DNA of 64,000 nucleotides from Rhizomys pruinosus (Eukaryota > Chordata > Mammalia > Rodentia > Spalacidae): positions 6,064,274-6,128,273 of the forward strand of contig VZQC01005680.1 of NCBI GenBank assembly GCA_009823505.1, given 5' to 3'. Shown here one piece after another: positions 35,754 to 47,188 of the stretch. Numbering within the stretch: position 1 is the first letter of the stretch; the number at the start of each line of letters is the position of its first letter. The notes under the pieces are model-generated. The model ran no database searches. It saw only the letters and a program-made list of their open reading frames with translations, and was not told the origin of the DNA. The translations under genes and the position numbers were made by a program.

Positions 35754-36362
35754 TTCATTTTGGTAAACTTTAATAACTGATTTTTAATTTTGATTTTGAT
35801 AATCATAGTTTATATTGAAGAGTTATCAATATGTAGAGAGTGAATCTTGCTAATAGTTGCTACTGGTTAGGATTATGTTGAAGATTAAAGAAATGGCTTA
35901 TTCATATGCTAAGCACAGTTTGACACCAGGCTTGGTAAAGGTGCTTATGGGATTTGTGCTATGGGTTCCACTGTATCTTCACCACATTGGAAGGAAAAAT
36001 CAGCACTGAGAGTAGCAATCCATGTGAGAGAAAGCTTCAGAGAAAGAGAATGCTGTGGTAGAATGTAGACATAGAAGAGTAAGACAGAAGTAGTAGAGTT
36101 GTCAGTGTGTACAGAAGAACCAGAGGTCAAAACGAGGTGGGTGTTGCATGTCAGGACAGAGGGTGTGGATTTCTATAGAGGAGCGATTTTTCTGGGAGGC
36201 ATCTTGGGATTGCATTTGGGAGATGCAGGAAATCCAATGAAGAGATGTAAGGTTGGAAAGATACCTGAGTCTTGGGAGCAGAGGCCAGGGTGGCGGGAGC
36301 TTCAAGGTTGATGGAGTGAGAAACAAATTGGTAGCCAGGAGTTTTGCTTAGAAGAGGCTTTT

Positions 36363-36600
36363 GTATTAGTTGTAAGAAATTCTCACGAATTTGGTGGTTT
36401 CAAAGAACAGAAGTTAATTTTGTGGCAGTTCAGTAGCCCAAGATTCTCTCTCAAGTCTAGCTGAAGTCATAGTGTGGATAGGATCCTTCTAGACTCTCGC
36501 AGAATTCAGTGCTCTTCCCTTTCCTGTGTCACCTCCGTGGCATGTCCTAGCTTGTTGCCACTGTGCTTTCATCTTCAGGACCAGAATTCTCAAATTTCTG
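36363..36600. other. Possible old DNA-transposon remnant
   Basis: GAATTTGGTGGTTTCAAAGA and TGTGGCAGTTCAGTAGCCCA recall a mammalian MER-type element. Similar wording occurs near 48000 and 49670. Not assigned. Confidence 0.3.
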
Positions 36601-37510
36601 AGCTGTGTTGACATGGCCTTTCAACCTGCCTGGAGGTGTCCGCTTTCCTGTTCTTTCCTCTTACGAGGATACATGGGAATAACAGTTCTGAGCCAGCTCA
36701 GAACCCAAGATAATCTCCTCAGTCAGAATGAATGTTTTAGTCACGTCTATAAAGACTTTCCCTGTCCTGCCAAATAAAGCTACAAAGCATGGATTTCCAA
36801 GAGTGTTGTTCATAGTTGAGAGCCTTGGAAAAAACATGAACAATTTTCATTATTAACTGTCTTCTTAGATTTCTCTTAGTATCTAAAGCAAATTCTCCTT
36901 TGCAAAAGTGGAAGCTATATTTTCATAATTGGCTTTCCCACTTAGTAATACTAATTAGATAAGTATTTGGAATAATCAAGTTCACTAGCAGCTAAAAAAA
37001 ATAAGTTTCTTTGCTTTCTTTGTTGGTTGAACAGTCTATGGTTTATAGTGGTGAGGCTCCTCCACCCTACAAGCCCATTCACTTTGCTGAGAGCCAGATG
37101 ATCTTGCTAAACACACCCCAGTAATCTTTGTGTTTCAGAACTACATGTCTTATATTCAATCTGACTTTGGTTGTTCTGTGCATTTCAGCCTCAGAATACT
37201 TATTTTTATTTACATATTTATTTACTTACTTAATTATTTAAAAATCTATGTACAAAATCATTTCTGCCTATGCACAGTCTGTCTAGTTTTGCTGTAGCAA
37301 TTATAGTTTGAGGAAATATGTATATTCCTTAAAAATACATGTTAAATTTCAAGAAATAGTGTTTTCCAGTGAGTGAAAAAAATTAGAAAGAGTATCATAA
37401 GAGAATCAAAACACTTTCAAAGATAAGGAAGTTTTCTTTTCGTGGCTTTATAAAAAAAAATCTGAAAAAACTATTTTGCGTTTAAGAAAATGTCTGTATA
37501 AATACAACTT

Positions 37511-37900
37511 CTGAGATCTCCTGAGGCCAGCGGAAGGAAGAGCAGGAGACAGGTAGGAACTGGGTGCCTCAGCAAGGCTGATTGTTGATCCATTAATCCA
37601 GCTGTCTTTGGCTTGATTGGCTTTTGTGGCTGTGGGGGTGGAGTTATCCTCCCAGCTGCTGTTAAAGGTGGGGTTGTGTGACTCTTGAGATCTGAGATCT
37701 CCTGAGGCCAGCTGAAGGAAGAGCAGGAGTCAGGAAGGAACTGGGTGCCTCAGCAAGGCTGATTGTTGATCCTTTAATCCAGCTGTCTTTGGCTTGCTTG
37801 GCTTTCATGGCTGTGGGGGTGAAGTTATCCTCCCAGCTGGTATTAAAGGTGGGGTTGTGTGACTCTTGAGATCTGTGATCTCCTAAGGCCAGCAGAAGGT
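37511..37900 (+). promoter_or_regulatory. L1 5' UTR with tandem 181-bp monomers
   Basis: CTGAGATCTCCTGAGGCCAG begins at 37511 and 37692, and CTGTGATCTCCTAAGGCC at 37873, an exact 181-bp period. Two complete monomers and the start of a third precede ORF1. In mouse L1s such monomers carry the promoter; the same role is inferred here. Confidence 0.9.
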
Positions 37901-37984
37901 ACCAGGGCACGGGTTGAAGGCCCCCCCCCAAACTGGGATCACGAAGGCATCTGAAGGAGGCAAGTAAAGCAAGCCTTCAACACA

Positions 37985-38789
37985 ATGAAGAGGCATTTAG
38001 GACTCACATTGGAATACAGGCAAGGAGAAGCCCATATGCCAGGAACACGAAGAAGAGACAACACAGGAAAGGGGCAGGATAATCCGGCACCAAGCTCTAC
38101 CAAACCTATGGAAGACTCCTGCAGTGCAATCCCTCTGGGGATGCCCCAGGAGACAGATATCAGAAACAAAATTGGGAACATATTTAAAGAACTACAAGAT
38201 TATAAAGAACAAACCAAAGAACTAAGAAAAGAGAATGAAGAACTCAAGAAGGACCTAGAGAAAGAGAATGACAAACTCCAGAAGGAAGTAGAAACATTGA
38301 ACAGATCCCATGCTGAAAAAGATAAGGAAACCAACCAGCAAAGCAAAGAGCTACAAGAAGAGAGTGAGAAGCTCCAAAAAGAAGTAGAAATACTAAAGAA
38401 ATCAGAAGAGGAAATGAAAAAGGAAATAAAACACTCATCCAATCAAGAGGAAAGGAGTAGAAAAAGCCTCAAGCAGAATGGAGGAAGCAGAACAAAGAAT
38501 ATCAGACCTGGAAGATAACACAGAACAACTAAAAACCTCAAGGAAAGATTATGAAAAATTTAAAAATACACAAAAGTGGAACAACCAGGAACTGTGGGAC
38601 ACCATGAAAAGATCAAACCTCCACATCATAGGAATAGAGGAAGGAGAAGAATCCCAAGAGAATGGTATTGATCAGATCTTCAACAGAATAATAGATGAAA
38701 ACTTCCCCAAACTAAAAAAGGACAAACCAATACAAATACAAGAAGCACATAGAACTCCAAACAGACAAGATCAGAAAAGAAATTCTCCA
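37985..38789 (+). pseudogene. L1 ORF1 protein, frameshifted, cut by gap
   Basis: The L1 ORF1 RNA-binding protein. The first frame, 37985-38518, starts MKRHLG and contains a long heptad-rich coiled coil (about residues 65-150: KELRKENEELKKDLEKEN and similar). The reading then shifts by one base in about 38440-38480 to the frame with MEEAEQRISDLEDN and the RRM-like part NLHIIGIEEGEESQENG, ending in PNRQDQKRN at the gap. The coding sequence is close to intact, so the element is fairly young, but this copy has the frameshift unless it is an assembly error. Same strand as Cpne8. ORF2 and the 3' end, if present, are in the gap or lost. Confidence 0.88.
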
Positions 38790-39594
38790 NNNNNNNNNNN
38801 NNNNNNNNNNNNNNNNNNNNNNNNNNNNNNNNNNNNNNNNNNNNNNNNNNNNNNNNNNNNNNNNNNNNNNNNNNNNNNNNNNNNNNNNNNNNNNNNNNNN
38901 NNNNNNNNNNNNNNNNNNNNNNNNNNNNNNNNNNNNNNNNNNNNNNNNNNNNNNNNNNNNNNNNNNNNNNNNNNNNNNNNNNNNNNNNNNNNNNNNNNNN
39001 NNNNNNNNNNNNNNNNNNNNNNNNNNNNNNNNNNNNNNNNNNNNNNNNNNNNNNNNNNNNNNNNNNNNNNNNNNNNNNNNNNNNNNNNNNNNNNNNNNNN
39101 NNNNNNNNNNNNNNNNNNNNNNNNNNNNNNNNNNNNNNNNNNNNNNNNNNNNNNNNNNNNNNNNNNNNNNNNNNNNNNNNNNNNNNNNNNNNNNNNNNNN
39201 NNNNNNNNNNNNNNNNNNNNNNNNNNNNNNNNNNNNNNNNNNNNNNNNNNNNNNNNNNNNNNNNNNNNNNNNNNNNNNNNNNNNNNNNNNNNNNNNNNNN
39301 NNNNNNNNNNNNNNNNNNNNNNNNNNNNNNNNNNNNNNNNNNNNNNNNNNNNNNNNNNNNNNNNNNNNNNNNNNNNNNNNNNNNNNNNNNNNNNNNNNNN
39401 NNNNNNNNNNNNNNNNNNNNNNNNNNNNNNNNNNNNNNNNNNNNNNNNNNNNNNNNNNNNNNNNNNNNNNNNNNNNNNNNNNNNNNNNNNNNNNNNNNNN
39501 NNNNNNNNNNNNNNNNNNNNNNNNNNNNNNNNNNNNNNNNNNNNNNNNNNNNNNNNNNNNNNNNNNNNNNNNNNNNNNNNNNNNNNNNNNNNNN
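38790..39594. other. Assembly gap (805 N)
   Basis: Unresolved bases within the L1, ending at a (TA)n tract. The true length is unknown. Confidence 1.

Positions 39595-39624
<30 letters not shown>
39595..39624. repeat. (TA)n microsatellite at gap edge
   Basis: About 14 TA units at the right edge of the gap. Confidence 0.9.
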
Positions 39625-39626
<2 letters not shown>

Positions 39627-40159
39627 CCAAATATGTTTATGAGCTGTAGGTCCATTCCTATTGAAAGTGAATACAACAGTTCCTCTCAGGACAGCAGCGG
39701 AGACTGTATATTATCGGAGCTCTGATTTGCAGTCCTCTCTCCCTATGTTCAATTTGAGGATATGTTCCAAAAACCACCTAAATTGTATGTTTTATTAAAT
39801 TAGCACATGAAGAACTTACAAATAGTCAAATTGCTACTACCTTGAAACTGTTGTTTGAAATTTATATGAATACCTAATAGATTTTATGATGGGATAGTAA
39901 TATTGGTTTCCTTTTTAAGAAGAATATTTATTACATGGCTTCAGTTACCCAGGAGGAAATAGCAAGCAGCAGGTCTTCAGCTGGGGGTGGCTTATCTGTT
40001 CTCTCATGATCTGTGGAGTAAATTTAGATTAGCCACTGAATTCTGTCTATTCCATATTACCACCCTTCTTTTCTATCAGAAAATTCTGGTCATTATTCTC
40101 CATTATGAAAGTTTCAGCCTATGTAAATCTAGTAACAAAGACTTATGCAGAGGTTCTTT

Positions 40160-40300
40160 AAAATTTTTTGTTTATTATTGTGTGTATGATGTGTGTGTGT
40201 CTGGGGGTGTTTTCTTCATAATGTGGGTTTTGAGGATCAAACTCAGGTTGGCAGGGTTATAGGTCAAATACTTTTACCTGCTGAGCCATTTCACTGACTT
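40160..40300 (-). mobile_element. tRNA-derived SINE, old
   Basis: AATGTGGGTTTTGAGGATCA and TTACCTGCTGAGCCATTTCA on the + strand; B2 superfamily. Confidence 0.6.
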
Positions 40301-41295
40301 TGAAAATGCTCTTATTACAAGATTTATTTAGATTATCTAATTATGTATGTATATACATGTACATTCTTCTAGTCTGTTTTTTAAAATTGTTGGAATGAAC
40401 TGACCACTCTATTTTTTTAGGTTATAGCTGAATTAGTTGAACTGATTTTAGCTTACTATTCTTTCTCTATAATATAGTGTTATTTTCCATAACACTTGAT
40501 ATTGCTATTGATTTAATTCTACACATTTGTCTTCCTAGCCCAGCTCAGGATTGCTGAATTCAGAGGATGCCTGTGGTGTTTGTTGCATAGTTGACATTCC
40601 GTATTTACTTGAGAAATACTTGCAGGAGTGCACTGAGGGTTGAAGAAAATTGCTATTTTCCATTTAAGAAAAAGTGACCTCCGGTCATTTTGAGAGGCCA
40701 GATGTCCATTGAGGACTGGGCTCAGAGTGCCAATGGGGAATGAGCTCTGCAACAGTCAAGGAAGCTAGGATGCTCATCTTGGCCACTCAGGACATTTTCT
40801 AGGCTAATAACTCTGGGAAGCTGTGTTAAAATTGGAATGTGGTTTGTTGAGCATAAACTCAGAGCAGGCAAAGTTAGCACCTTAGTTAACTGGTAATTGA
40901 TATCAGAGAGGATGGCTTGTGCCTCAGCCTGGATGCAGGGGCATGCTATCCATGAGGACTGGATGGGAGGGACTTGCAGTGAATACTTGATGCGGGTACA
41001 GGAAATGCTGCTGAGTTCTGCACATCTTCTGTCCTGTTTTAAATATGTTGAACTCACTTTATCTGTTAACCCAATGTCTTCCTATACAGCCTGTACTATA
41101 ACTGGCTTCAGGTCAGCTGTGCTATTTTAGTCATCTTTCAAATTGAGAGACTAAGAATTCTTATTGGAATTTAAAGAAGCATGGTGGTTATTAGAGTAAG
41201 TTGGGCAAGTCACTCATAACTTCATGAAGAATTTCTTCAGATTATATATTCATAAATACACACATATAAGTATACAGGTATAAAAAAGTATATGA

Positions 41296-41342
<47 letters not shown>
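41296..41342. repeat. (TA)n microsatellite
   Basis: About 22 TA units. Confidence 0.92.
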
Positions 41343-41343
<1 letters not shown>

Positions 41344-41369
41344 CATGAATATATAATGGATGTATTTGT

Positions 41370-41436
41370 AGTGTTGGGGATCAAACTCAGAACATTACAC
41401 TTGTAGTAAAGTGCTCTACCATAGAGTTCCCGCCCC
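41370..41436 (-). mobile_element. ID-like SINE
   Basis: TGTTGGGGATCAAACTCAGA and AAGTGCTCTACCATAGAG, the reverse complement of an ID/tRNA-Ala-like head. Confidence 0.6.
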
Positions 41437-41959
41437 TTTCTTGTTTACTAATACAACATTTCTCTAGATTTTGTTTTGAAGAATTTGTTCTCTTATTTTG
41501 GCTGTATCTAGATTTTCAGAATAGTGACAAACATTCAGAATTTTTAGCTTAATGTTGAAATTCAGCATCAGGATAAAATGATTAGCGTGGTTTAAGCTAA
41601 TGACAATGTGTCAACTCATGGAAGAGTGAGCAGCCCTTCCTACCTCAACCTGGTGAAGGTTCTGTGCCTATGTGTGCATGTGCATCTGTGCCAGGGTTTA
41701 AAGTTCTCTGCATAGGGAACAAAGGTGTTTTGTGTGACAAAGCACTGTCTTGTTTATACTCTCCTCATTCAGTGATCTGTGCCTCTCCTCTAATTACACT
41801 ATAAACAGGAACTTACTTTATTTTGTACTCTTTGGCTCAACCAGTAGGTAAGAATTGGGGCCTTGCATTTTTCTAACCCTCTTATGAAATAAATTGTTTC
41901 TTCTGGACTTGTCTAGACTGTGTTATTTCATAAGAACATGAGATGGAGTTTAAGATCTG

Positions 41960-42080
41960 GTTCCATGAGCCTTGCTGGGCCGTGCATCTGCCCAATCACT
42001 GTTCCTGGGTCTCAGCTGAGTTTCCTTATTTGTAAAATAACTTTCATGTTAATATAAGTGAACTTACTTTCTAATAAGAT
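41960..42080 (+). mobile_element. MIR fragment
   Basis: TGGGTCTCAGCTGAGTTTCC then TTATTTGTAAAATAACTTTC, MIR order. Confidence 0.5.
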
Positions 42081-42112
42081 ATTTGGAATGTAAAAGTTTG
42101 TTGTTGTTATTT

Positions 42113-42243
42113 TAGTGTTTTTGAGACAGGGTCTCTCTCTAGCCCTTGTTGGCCTGGAATTTGCTATGTAGACCAGGCTGGCCTCCATCTCAGAGGTCTG
42201 CTTGCTTCTGCCTCCTGAGTGCTGTACTACTAAGCCTGGTTGG
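42113..42243 (-). mobile_element. B1 SINE
   Basis: GAGACAGGGTCTCTCTCTAG, TAGACCAGGCTGGCCTCCAT; head truncated. Confidence 0.85.
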
Positions 42244-42584
42244 ATGGTAGATTTTTAAAAATCATTGCTTGTTTTCTCTATATGCAAACATGAAAAAGAT
42301 TTTTCTAAACTTTAAAAATTATGTATGTATATAGGCTTCAGGGCTTCAGTTAAGTGTCATGTATTCTCTGTTGTTTTGTGTTCATGTAATCACAGTGTAG
42401 GAGAAATTATTTTCTACTACATGATGGTAAGTGGATGGAGGTCCTCATTATGTAAGTGCTGCTGTTGTCTGCTGGATCTCTGACCTTACTTAGCATCGTA
42501 TGCTGTGACCATAGTGGTTAGGAGGAACGATGTGCTGAGTGAAGTCTGTGATCAACCGAGTTTATCTCTCCTTTCTTCTTTGGT

Positions 42585-43090
42585 TTCTCTTCCCATGATA
42601 AAATACTGACCAAGCCTGGTGTGGTGGCACACTCCTTTAGTCCCAGCTCTGGGGAGGCAGAGGCAGGTGGATCTCTGTGAGATTTAGGCCAGTTCTGTGC
42701 CAGATAGGGCTACAGGGAGACAACACAAACAAATAAAAACAAGAACAACAAAACAATCCCCTCCAAACCAAACCAAAACAAAAAACACTGACTAGAAGCA
42801 GCTTGGAGAGGAATGTGTTTATTTGGCTTACAGCTCTCTGTCTATTAGTCAGGGAAGCCAAGGCAGGTATTCATGCAACAGTGAGGCAGGAACTGAAGTA
42901 GAACCATAGAGGAATGCTGGCTTGCTTCCTCTGGCTAGCTCAGCCACGTTCTTGTAGAGCCCAGGCCCACCTGCCTAGAGAAGTAAAAGCCCTTGGAGAG
43001 CTGGGCCTTCCCACATCAACCAGCAATTAAGAAAATGCCTCAGAGACATGGCTACTGGCTAATCTGATCTGGGAAAATTCTTCAGAATTT
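42585..43090 (-). mobile_element. URR1-like hAT element split by B1
   Basis: Begins CTCTTCCCATGATAAAATAC, resumes after the B1 with GACTAGAAGCAGCTTGGAGA, GAATGTGTTTATTTGGCTTA, CTTCCCACATCAACCAGCAA and TTAAGAAAATGCCTCAGAGA. Reverse orientation, more diverged than the + copies. Confidence 0.65.
42614..42780 (+). mobile_element. B1 SINE inside URR1-like element
   Basis: GCCTGGTGTGGTGGCACACT head and an (AAAC)-rich tail. TSD near AAATACTGACCA / AAACACTGACTA. Confidence 0.85.
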
Positions 43091-43965
43091 TGAGATACCC
43101 TCTTCCCTGGTGAGTCAAGTTTCTGTCAGGTTCACAGAAAGGAACTAGCACACTCTTGCTGATTAAAGTATTTTATGTTTTAAATTAAAAATTGTGTTTG
43201 ATTTTACATTAGCAATACACTGAAATCACTTTATATTCTTTGAAATATGCATGGAGTATAGTTTTGAGTCTCAGCCACACTGCAGTTTGTTTTCATGAAC
43301 TCTGAAGCAAAGAGCCTAATTAACATTATTTTAGAATCTTAATGAGGAGAAGCTGGAGCCACAGGAAGGGCTGGAGAATTTTGGTGTAAGTGGAAAACTA
43401 CCTTTGTAAATGTAATATCACAGTACTTCCTCAGTTGGAGAGGTTTAATCTACTGTCTGCCAAGCATTGCTGGAGTCTTGGAGTCTGCTTAGACAGAAAG
43501 GATTCTTTTCATATGATTCCTGACTAGTATAGTCCTTTTTATCTGACTTAATTCCAAATATGTCAACTCAACTGTTTTCTTTTTTAGGAATACTTCAAGT
43601 CAAGTTGTGACTTCGTGTCATCTGTGCTGCATAGCTCTGTTTGCATATGTTTTTATTTTCTCAGTGCACAGTGACTTTTGAGAACTTGAAATAAGAGGGG
43701 TTATGGAATGATAAGGACAAAGGACTGTTCTGATACCAGTGACAGGGCAGATAAATGTCCTAGAGAAGGCCTGGAGAGGACTAAAGCTGCTTGAACATGA
43801 GGCTTTTATTTTCAATGTTAAACTTAGAAATATTAGCTATTGCAAGTAATTATTAATAAATGGAAGATAAATAGGAATTAAACATTCCAACTTTGGGAGC
43901 TTTCAAATTACTCATAAATATCCGGGGTTTTTAGAAAAGGATAGGGCCTAATATAATTACTTAAA

Positions 43966-44193
43966 AATTTTTTTAATTTATTTTTGTATGTGTATGAATG
44001 TACTGTCTGCATGTAGGTTTGTGTACCCGTGTTGTGCAATGCCTCGGAGGTCAGAAGAGGGTCTCGGATTCCCCTGGAACTGGAGTTCTCCTGGAATTGG
44101 AGCTACAGATGGTTCTTAGCCACCATGTGGGTGCTGGGGATCGAACCTGGGTCCTCTGCAAGAGCAGTTGGTGTTCTTAACCGCTAGGCTATC
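43966..44193 (-). mobile_element. B2 SINE with 17-bp duplication
   Basis: Duplication at 44073-44089 and 44090-44106. The 5' head is truncated: the terminal CTCTCCAGCCCC is missing. Confidence 0.9.
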
Positions 44194-44267
44194 TAAAGTC
44201 AGTTTTAGATGGAACTTTCTTAATAACTTGTTTCCCTCATTAGGTGGAGCTCAACTCTTTTATTTTG

Positions 44268-44270
<3 letters not shown>

Positions 44271-44301
<31 letters not shown>
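44271..44301. repeat. (TG)n microsatellite
   Basis: About 15 TG units, continuous with the following SINE. Confidence 0.9.
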
Positions 44302-44305
<4 letters not shown>

Positions 44306-44600
44306 AGGTACATATGCATGTGTGTGTACATGTGTATATAGTTCAGAGGTGGATACTGAGTATCTTCAATTGCTTTTCACCTTATTTTTGAGAAAGGGTC
44401 TGTCACTGGACCTGGAGCTTGCTGGTTAGCAAAACTGACTGCCGTTGAGTTCCAGGCATCCATCTGTCTTCCTCTCCCCTGTGCTGGGATTGCAGGCATG
44501 CATTTCAGAACCTGGCTTTTAATGTAGGTGTGGCGACCTGAATGCAGGTCTTCATGTTCATCTGGAAGCACTTTACTGAGTACTGTTTCCCCAGCACTTG
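44302..44600 (-). mobile_element. Composite tRNA/B1 SINE (B4-like)
   Basis: B1-like middle (TTTGAGAAAGGGTCTGTCAC, GTGCTGGGATTGCAGGCATG) and a tRNA-like head (TGAATGCAGGTCTTCATG, CACTTTACTGAGTACTG). Confidence 0.6.
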
Positions 44601-44752
44601 AACTTAACTTTTTAATGATAATCCAGTGTTACTCTTAAGAGAACAGTGCATAGGATTGTATTACTACCACTGAGAATGACAGGGAACTCTAACACCCACT
44701 TTCTGATTTCCCATTATTCTGAAAGAAGTATGTGTAAAATATAGATAGTTGT

Positions 44753-44980
44753 GGGGCTGGAGAGATGGCCTAGTGGTTAAGAGCACCGACTGCTCTTGCA
44801 GAGGACCCGGGTTTAATCCCCGGCACCCACATGGTGGCTGAGAACCATCTTTAACTCCAGTTCCAGGGGAATCTGACATCCTCTTCTCATCTCTGTGGCA
44901 TTGCACAACACGGGTGCACCAACCTACATGCAGATAGTACATTCATACACATACAAAATAAATAAAATTTAAAAAATTAA
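44753..44980 (+). mobile_element. B2 SINE
   Basis: Non-duplicated form, GGGGCTGGAGAGATGGCCTA head to AATAAATAAAATTT end. Confidence 0.93.
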
Positions 44981-45434
44981 AAAATAGTGTAACATTTTTG
45001 TCTGCTTGTTTAATACCCCCCATTAAAAAGAATACTTAAGCAAGGTCTGTGTTCTCATTTAAAATTCCCAAACAATATTTGCCACATAAAACTCATTGGG
45101 GTTGGCATAATGAATGTCAATAGAAAGAGTTTCCATGTCGGATTCTGGTGTATGTTCCATTAGCCCCCACTTCAGTTCTGGAAGCATCTTAAGCATCTGC
45201 GTGATCTCAATGAAGAATTAAAAGGAAACCCAGAGTTACTTCTCTCTCAGAAAGAGATTCTAAGTATAGAATATGGAGCATCAGGTATTGGCAATGCAAG
45301 ACCTCATAGTCCACCAGTGGGAAGAAGACAAGCAGACATTTAGTGACATATAGGTTTACATATTTATGTTTTTATTGTATATAAGTCTACATGCTTTGGT
45401 ACTATAATTAATAGCACTCTGTTTTATTTGACAG

Positions 45435-45475
45435 GAATCTTCTGGATAGAGACACATTTTCTAAATCTGATCCAA
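45435..45475 (+). CDS. Cpne8: Copine-8, exon 2 (41 nt)
   Basis: A 41-nt exon between a TTTGACAG acceptor and a GTAAGT donor. Joined to exon 1 it completes Arg33 and encodes residues 34-46, NLLDRDTFSKSDP; its last base starts the Ile47 codon. This is the first calcium-binding loop of C2A. Asp39 and Asp45 sit at the positions of the usual loop-1 calcium ligands of C2 domains. The SKSDP motif is near-invariant in copines. The exon is too short to be noticed as an open reading frame, but phase, splice sites and family motif all agree. It lies about 31.2 kb downstream of exon 1. The split of the C2A first strand and loop over small exons is expected for copine genes, although I could not check exon sizes against another species. 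Confidence 0.93.
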
Positions 45476-46397
45476 GTAAGTATAACATGCTTATGAAATA
45501 TTCTCTTTATTTTACCTGATTTGCAAATATTATATGAAACTTATTGTTTCTGTTTTAATGTTTTGTTTTTAAATGAGGAGAGGCAGAGGGGAGGGGTCTC
45601 AAGCTCTTTTGGTTTCTTAGTCTGGTCAATGCAGTAAGTAGGAAATGTATCAGCATCTCTTAGGAAGAAAGCAGAAGATTCCATTGCAGGAACATGTATC
45701 TTGAAATTAAAACCTCCAAGTATGACCCTACAGTAGAAATACTATTTGAAAGGCAACCAGAATGGGACATATTTTTAATGTGTTTTAGTCATAGAATAAT
45801 ATTTTTCATTAAAAGCAAGAAGTTCTATATAAAGGCATGTACTAAGTGATGTACTAAGTGGTACCTGTCATCTAGCATGAGCTGAATTGCCTGGTTCTTA
45901 ATTAGAGATACTGAAAATTGGAAATAACTCACAGAGTTAAAAGAGTAGCCTCAATTAGAGAGTAACAAAATTCTGAATCAATCAGAGTTTCCATATTTTG
46001 TAATACTTAGAAGTTGATGTCTATGTCTCTACAAATAGGTGAACACATTGAGGTTTAAATAAATGGCAAAAGTTTTTGTCAGGAGCTACAAGATTCTTGA
46101 AGTCATCCTTAGAGGAAAATGCATTGAAATCTGTGGGCTAAAAATTCTTGTGCCTCATTTGACAATTGAGCAAAATGGTTCCCTAAATCTTTATACAAAG
46201 CCTTTAATCTCCATCCTGTAGATTTCCTGTATACAAATATTGAAGGCTTATAAAAGCACTAAATGTAGTTTGATATGTCTCAAGTTGTGTCACTTTTGTG
46301 GACTCTGAGCAACTTAAGTATGTAGGAAGGGTTTACATAGTTTAATAGACACAGCTATTAGCAGTGATATTTGAAATTGAAGTATGATTTTGCAAAT

Positions 46398-46477
46398 TAA
46401 AAAAAAATTTATTATTTTTATATCATATGTATATGAGTGTATTGCCTGTGTATATATGTATGTATATACATATATAC

Positions 46478-46524
<47 letters not shown>

Positions 46525-46692
46525 AGTGCGCCCCTGTTGTACAATGCCCACAGAGGTCAGAAGAGGGCTTTGGATCCCCTGGAATTGGAGTTATTGATGG
46601 TTGTTAACAGCCATATAGGTGCTGGAAATGCAATGTGGTTCCTCTGCAAGAGCAGATAGTACTCTTAAACACTAAGCCATCTCTCCAGCCCC
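46398..46692 (-). mobile_element. B3-type SINE with internal TA expansion
   Basis: TCATATGTATATGAGTGTAT tail side and GCCATCTCTCCAGCCCC head side. A TA/TATACA tract of about 75 bp (46445-46520) sits where other copies have GCATGTATGTAAGTGC. Confidence 0.88.
46445..46520. repeat. (TA)n / (TATACA)n microsatellite
   Basis: Grown from the TATGTATG segment inside the SINE. Confidence 0.9.
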
Positions 46693-46981
46693 GGTTTTAC
46701 AATTTATCTACATATGCAGTATAATGTAAAGACACTATCAAACAATGATTATGTTCTGTATACTAAGGTACATTTGTATCAAGTTCTGAATGTTGACATA
46801 GTTTGTTTTCTGATTCTTTAAAGTAATTTTTAGCTATTGAAATATTTGGTGGCAATTTTCTTGCAAGGGTAAGGCTAGGAAATAACCTTTCATTTGATGT
46901 AGCCTTTGGATAGCCCAAACAGAAATTTTGCACATCTACATCTGAGATTTATATATGTGTATATTTTTCCTTTTTTTCTAG

Positions 46982-47028
46982 TTTGTGTCTTATATGTTCA
47001 AGCAGTTGGAAATAAAGAATGGAGAGAG
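46982..47028 (+). CDS. Cpne8: Copine-8, exon 3 (47 nt)
   Basis: A 47-nt exon after a pyrimidine-rich TTTTTTTCTAG acceptor and before a GTAAGA donor. With the last base of exon 2 it encodes residues 47-62, ICVLYVQAVGNKEWRE, the next C2A strand and turn. The conserved copine pattern continues as WREFGRTEVI in family members, so the next exon should begin with FGRTE. The exon ends in phase 0. Exons 1-3 together give 186 coding bases (62 codons) without a stop. The remainder of the gene lies beyond position 64000: I saw no further copine exon between 47029 and the right edge, which makes intron 3 longer than 16.9 kb. Confidence 0.92.
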
Positions 47029-47188
47029 GTAAGAGGCAAATAATGCCTTTTTCAAAGTCACTCTTCCAAAGATATATTTCATTAATCTTAAAATTAAACT
47101 TTCCTGTTCTCAGTTATTTTAAGTCTTTTGTACTCAAAGGTTGACTTTCCTTCTCATTTTTTGAAAGCTGTCTTTGCATTTTACTTTT

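Larger units (their letters stand above)
14210..45434 (+). other. Cpne8: Cpne8 intron 1
   Basis: Bounded by the exon 1 donor GTGAGG and the exon 2 acceptor TTTGACAG; about 31.2 kb including the 805-bp gap. Repeats listed separately make up much of it. Stretches in which I recognise nothing beyond short fragments: 14270-16140, 16300-17410, 20400-20980, 21870-22500, 22660-23340, 23440-24740, 26300-27600, 27810-28900, 30780-31560, 32780-33680, 35760-36360, 36610-37510, 39630-40155 and 44990-45434. Confidence 0.9.
45476..46981 (+). other. Cpne8: Cpne8 intron 2
   Basis: A 1,506-bp intron from GTAAGT to TTCTAG. Its only clear repeat is a minus-strand B3-like SINE (46398-46692) with an internal TA expansion. 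A short MIR-like fragment may lie at about 46030-46100. The acceptor has a long pyrimidine run. Confidence 0.9.

Noticed and set aside
37985..38518. A stand-alone coiled-coil protein gene
   Set aside because: The continuation into the RRM-like L1 ORF1 part after a frameshift and the upstream 181-bp monomers identify it as L1.
38478..39725. ORFs of 300-415 codons across the gap
   Set aside because: They consist mainly of unknown residues from N bases.
46314..46659. Tyr-Ile repeat ORFs on both strands
   Set aside because: TA microsatellite within a SINE.
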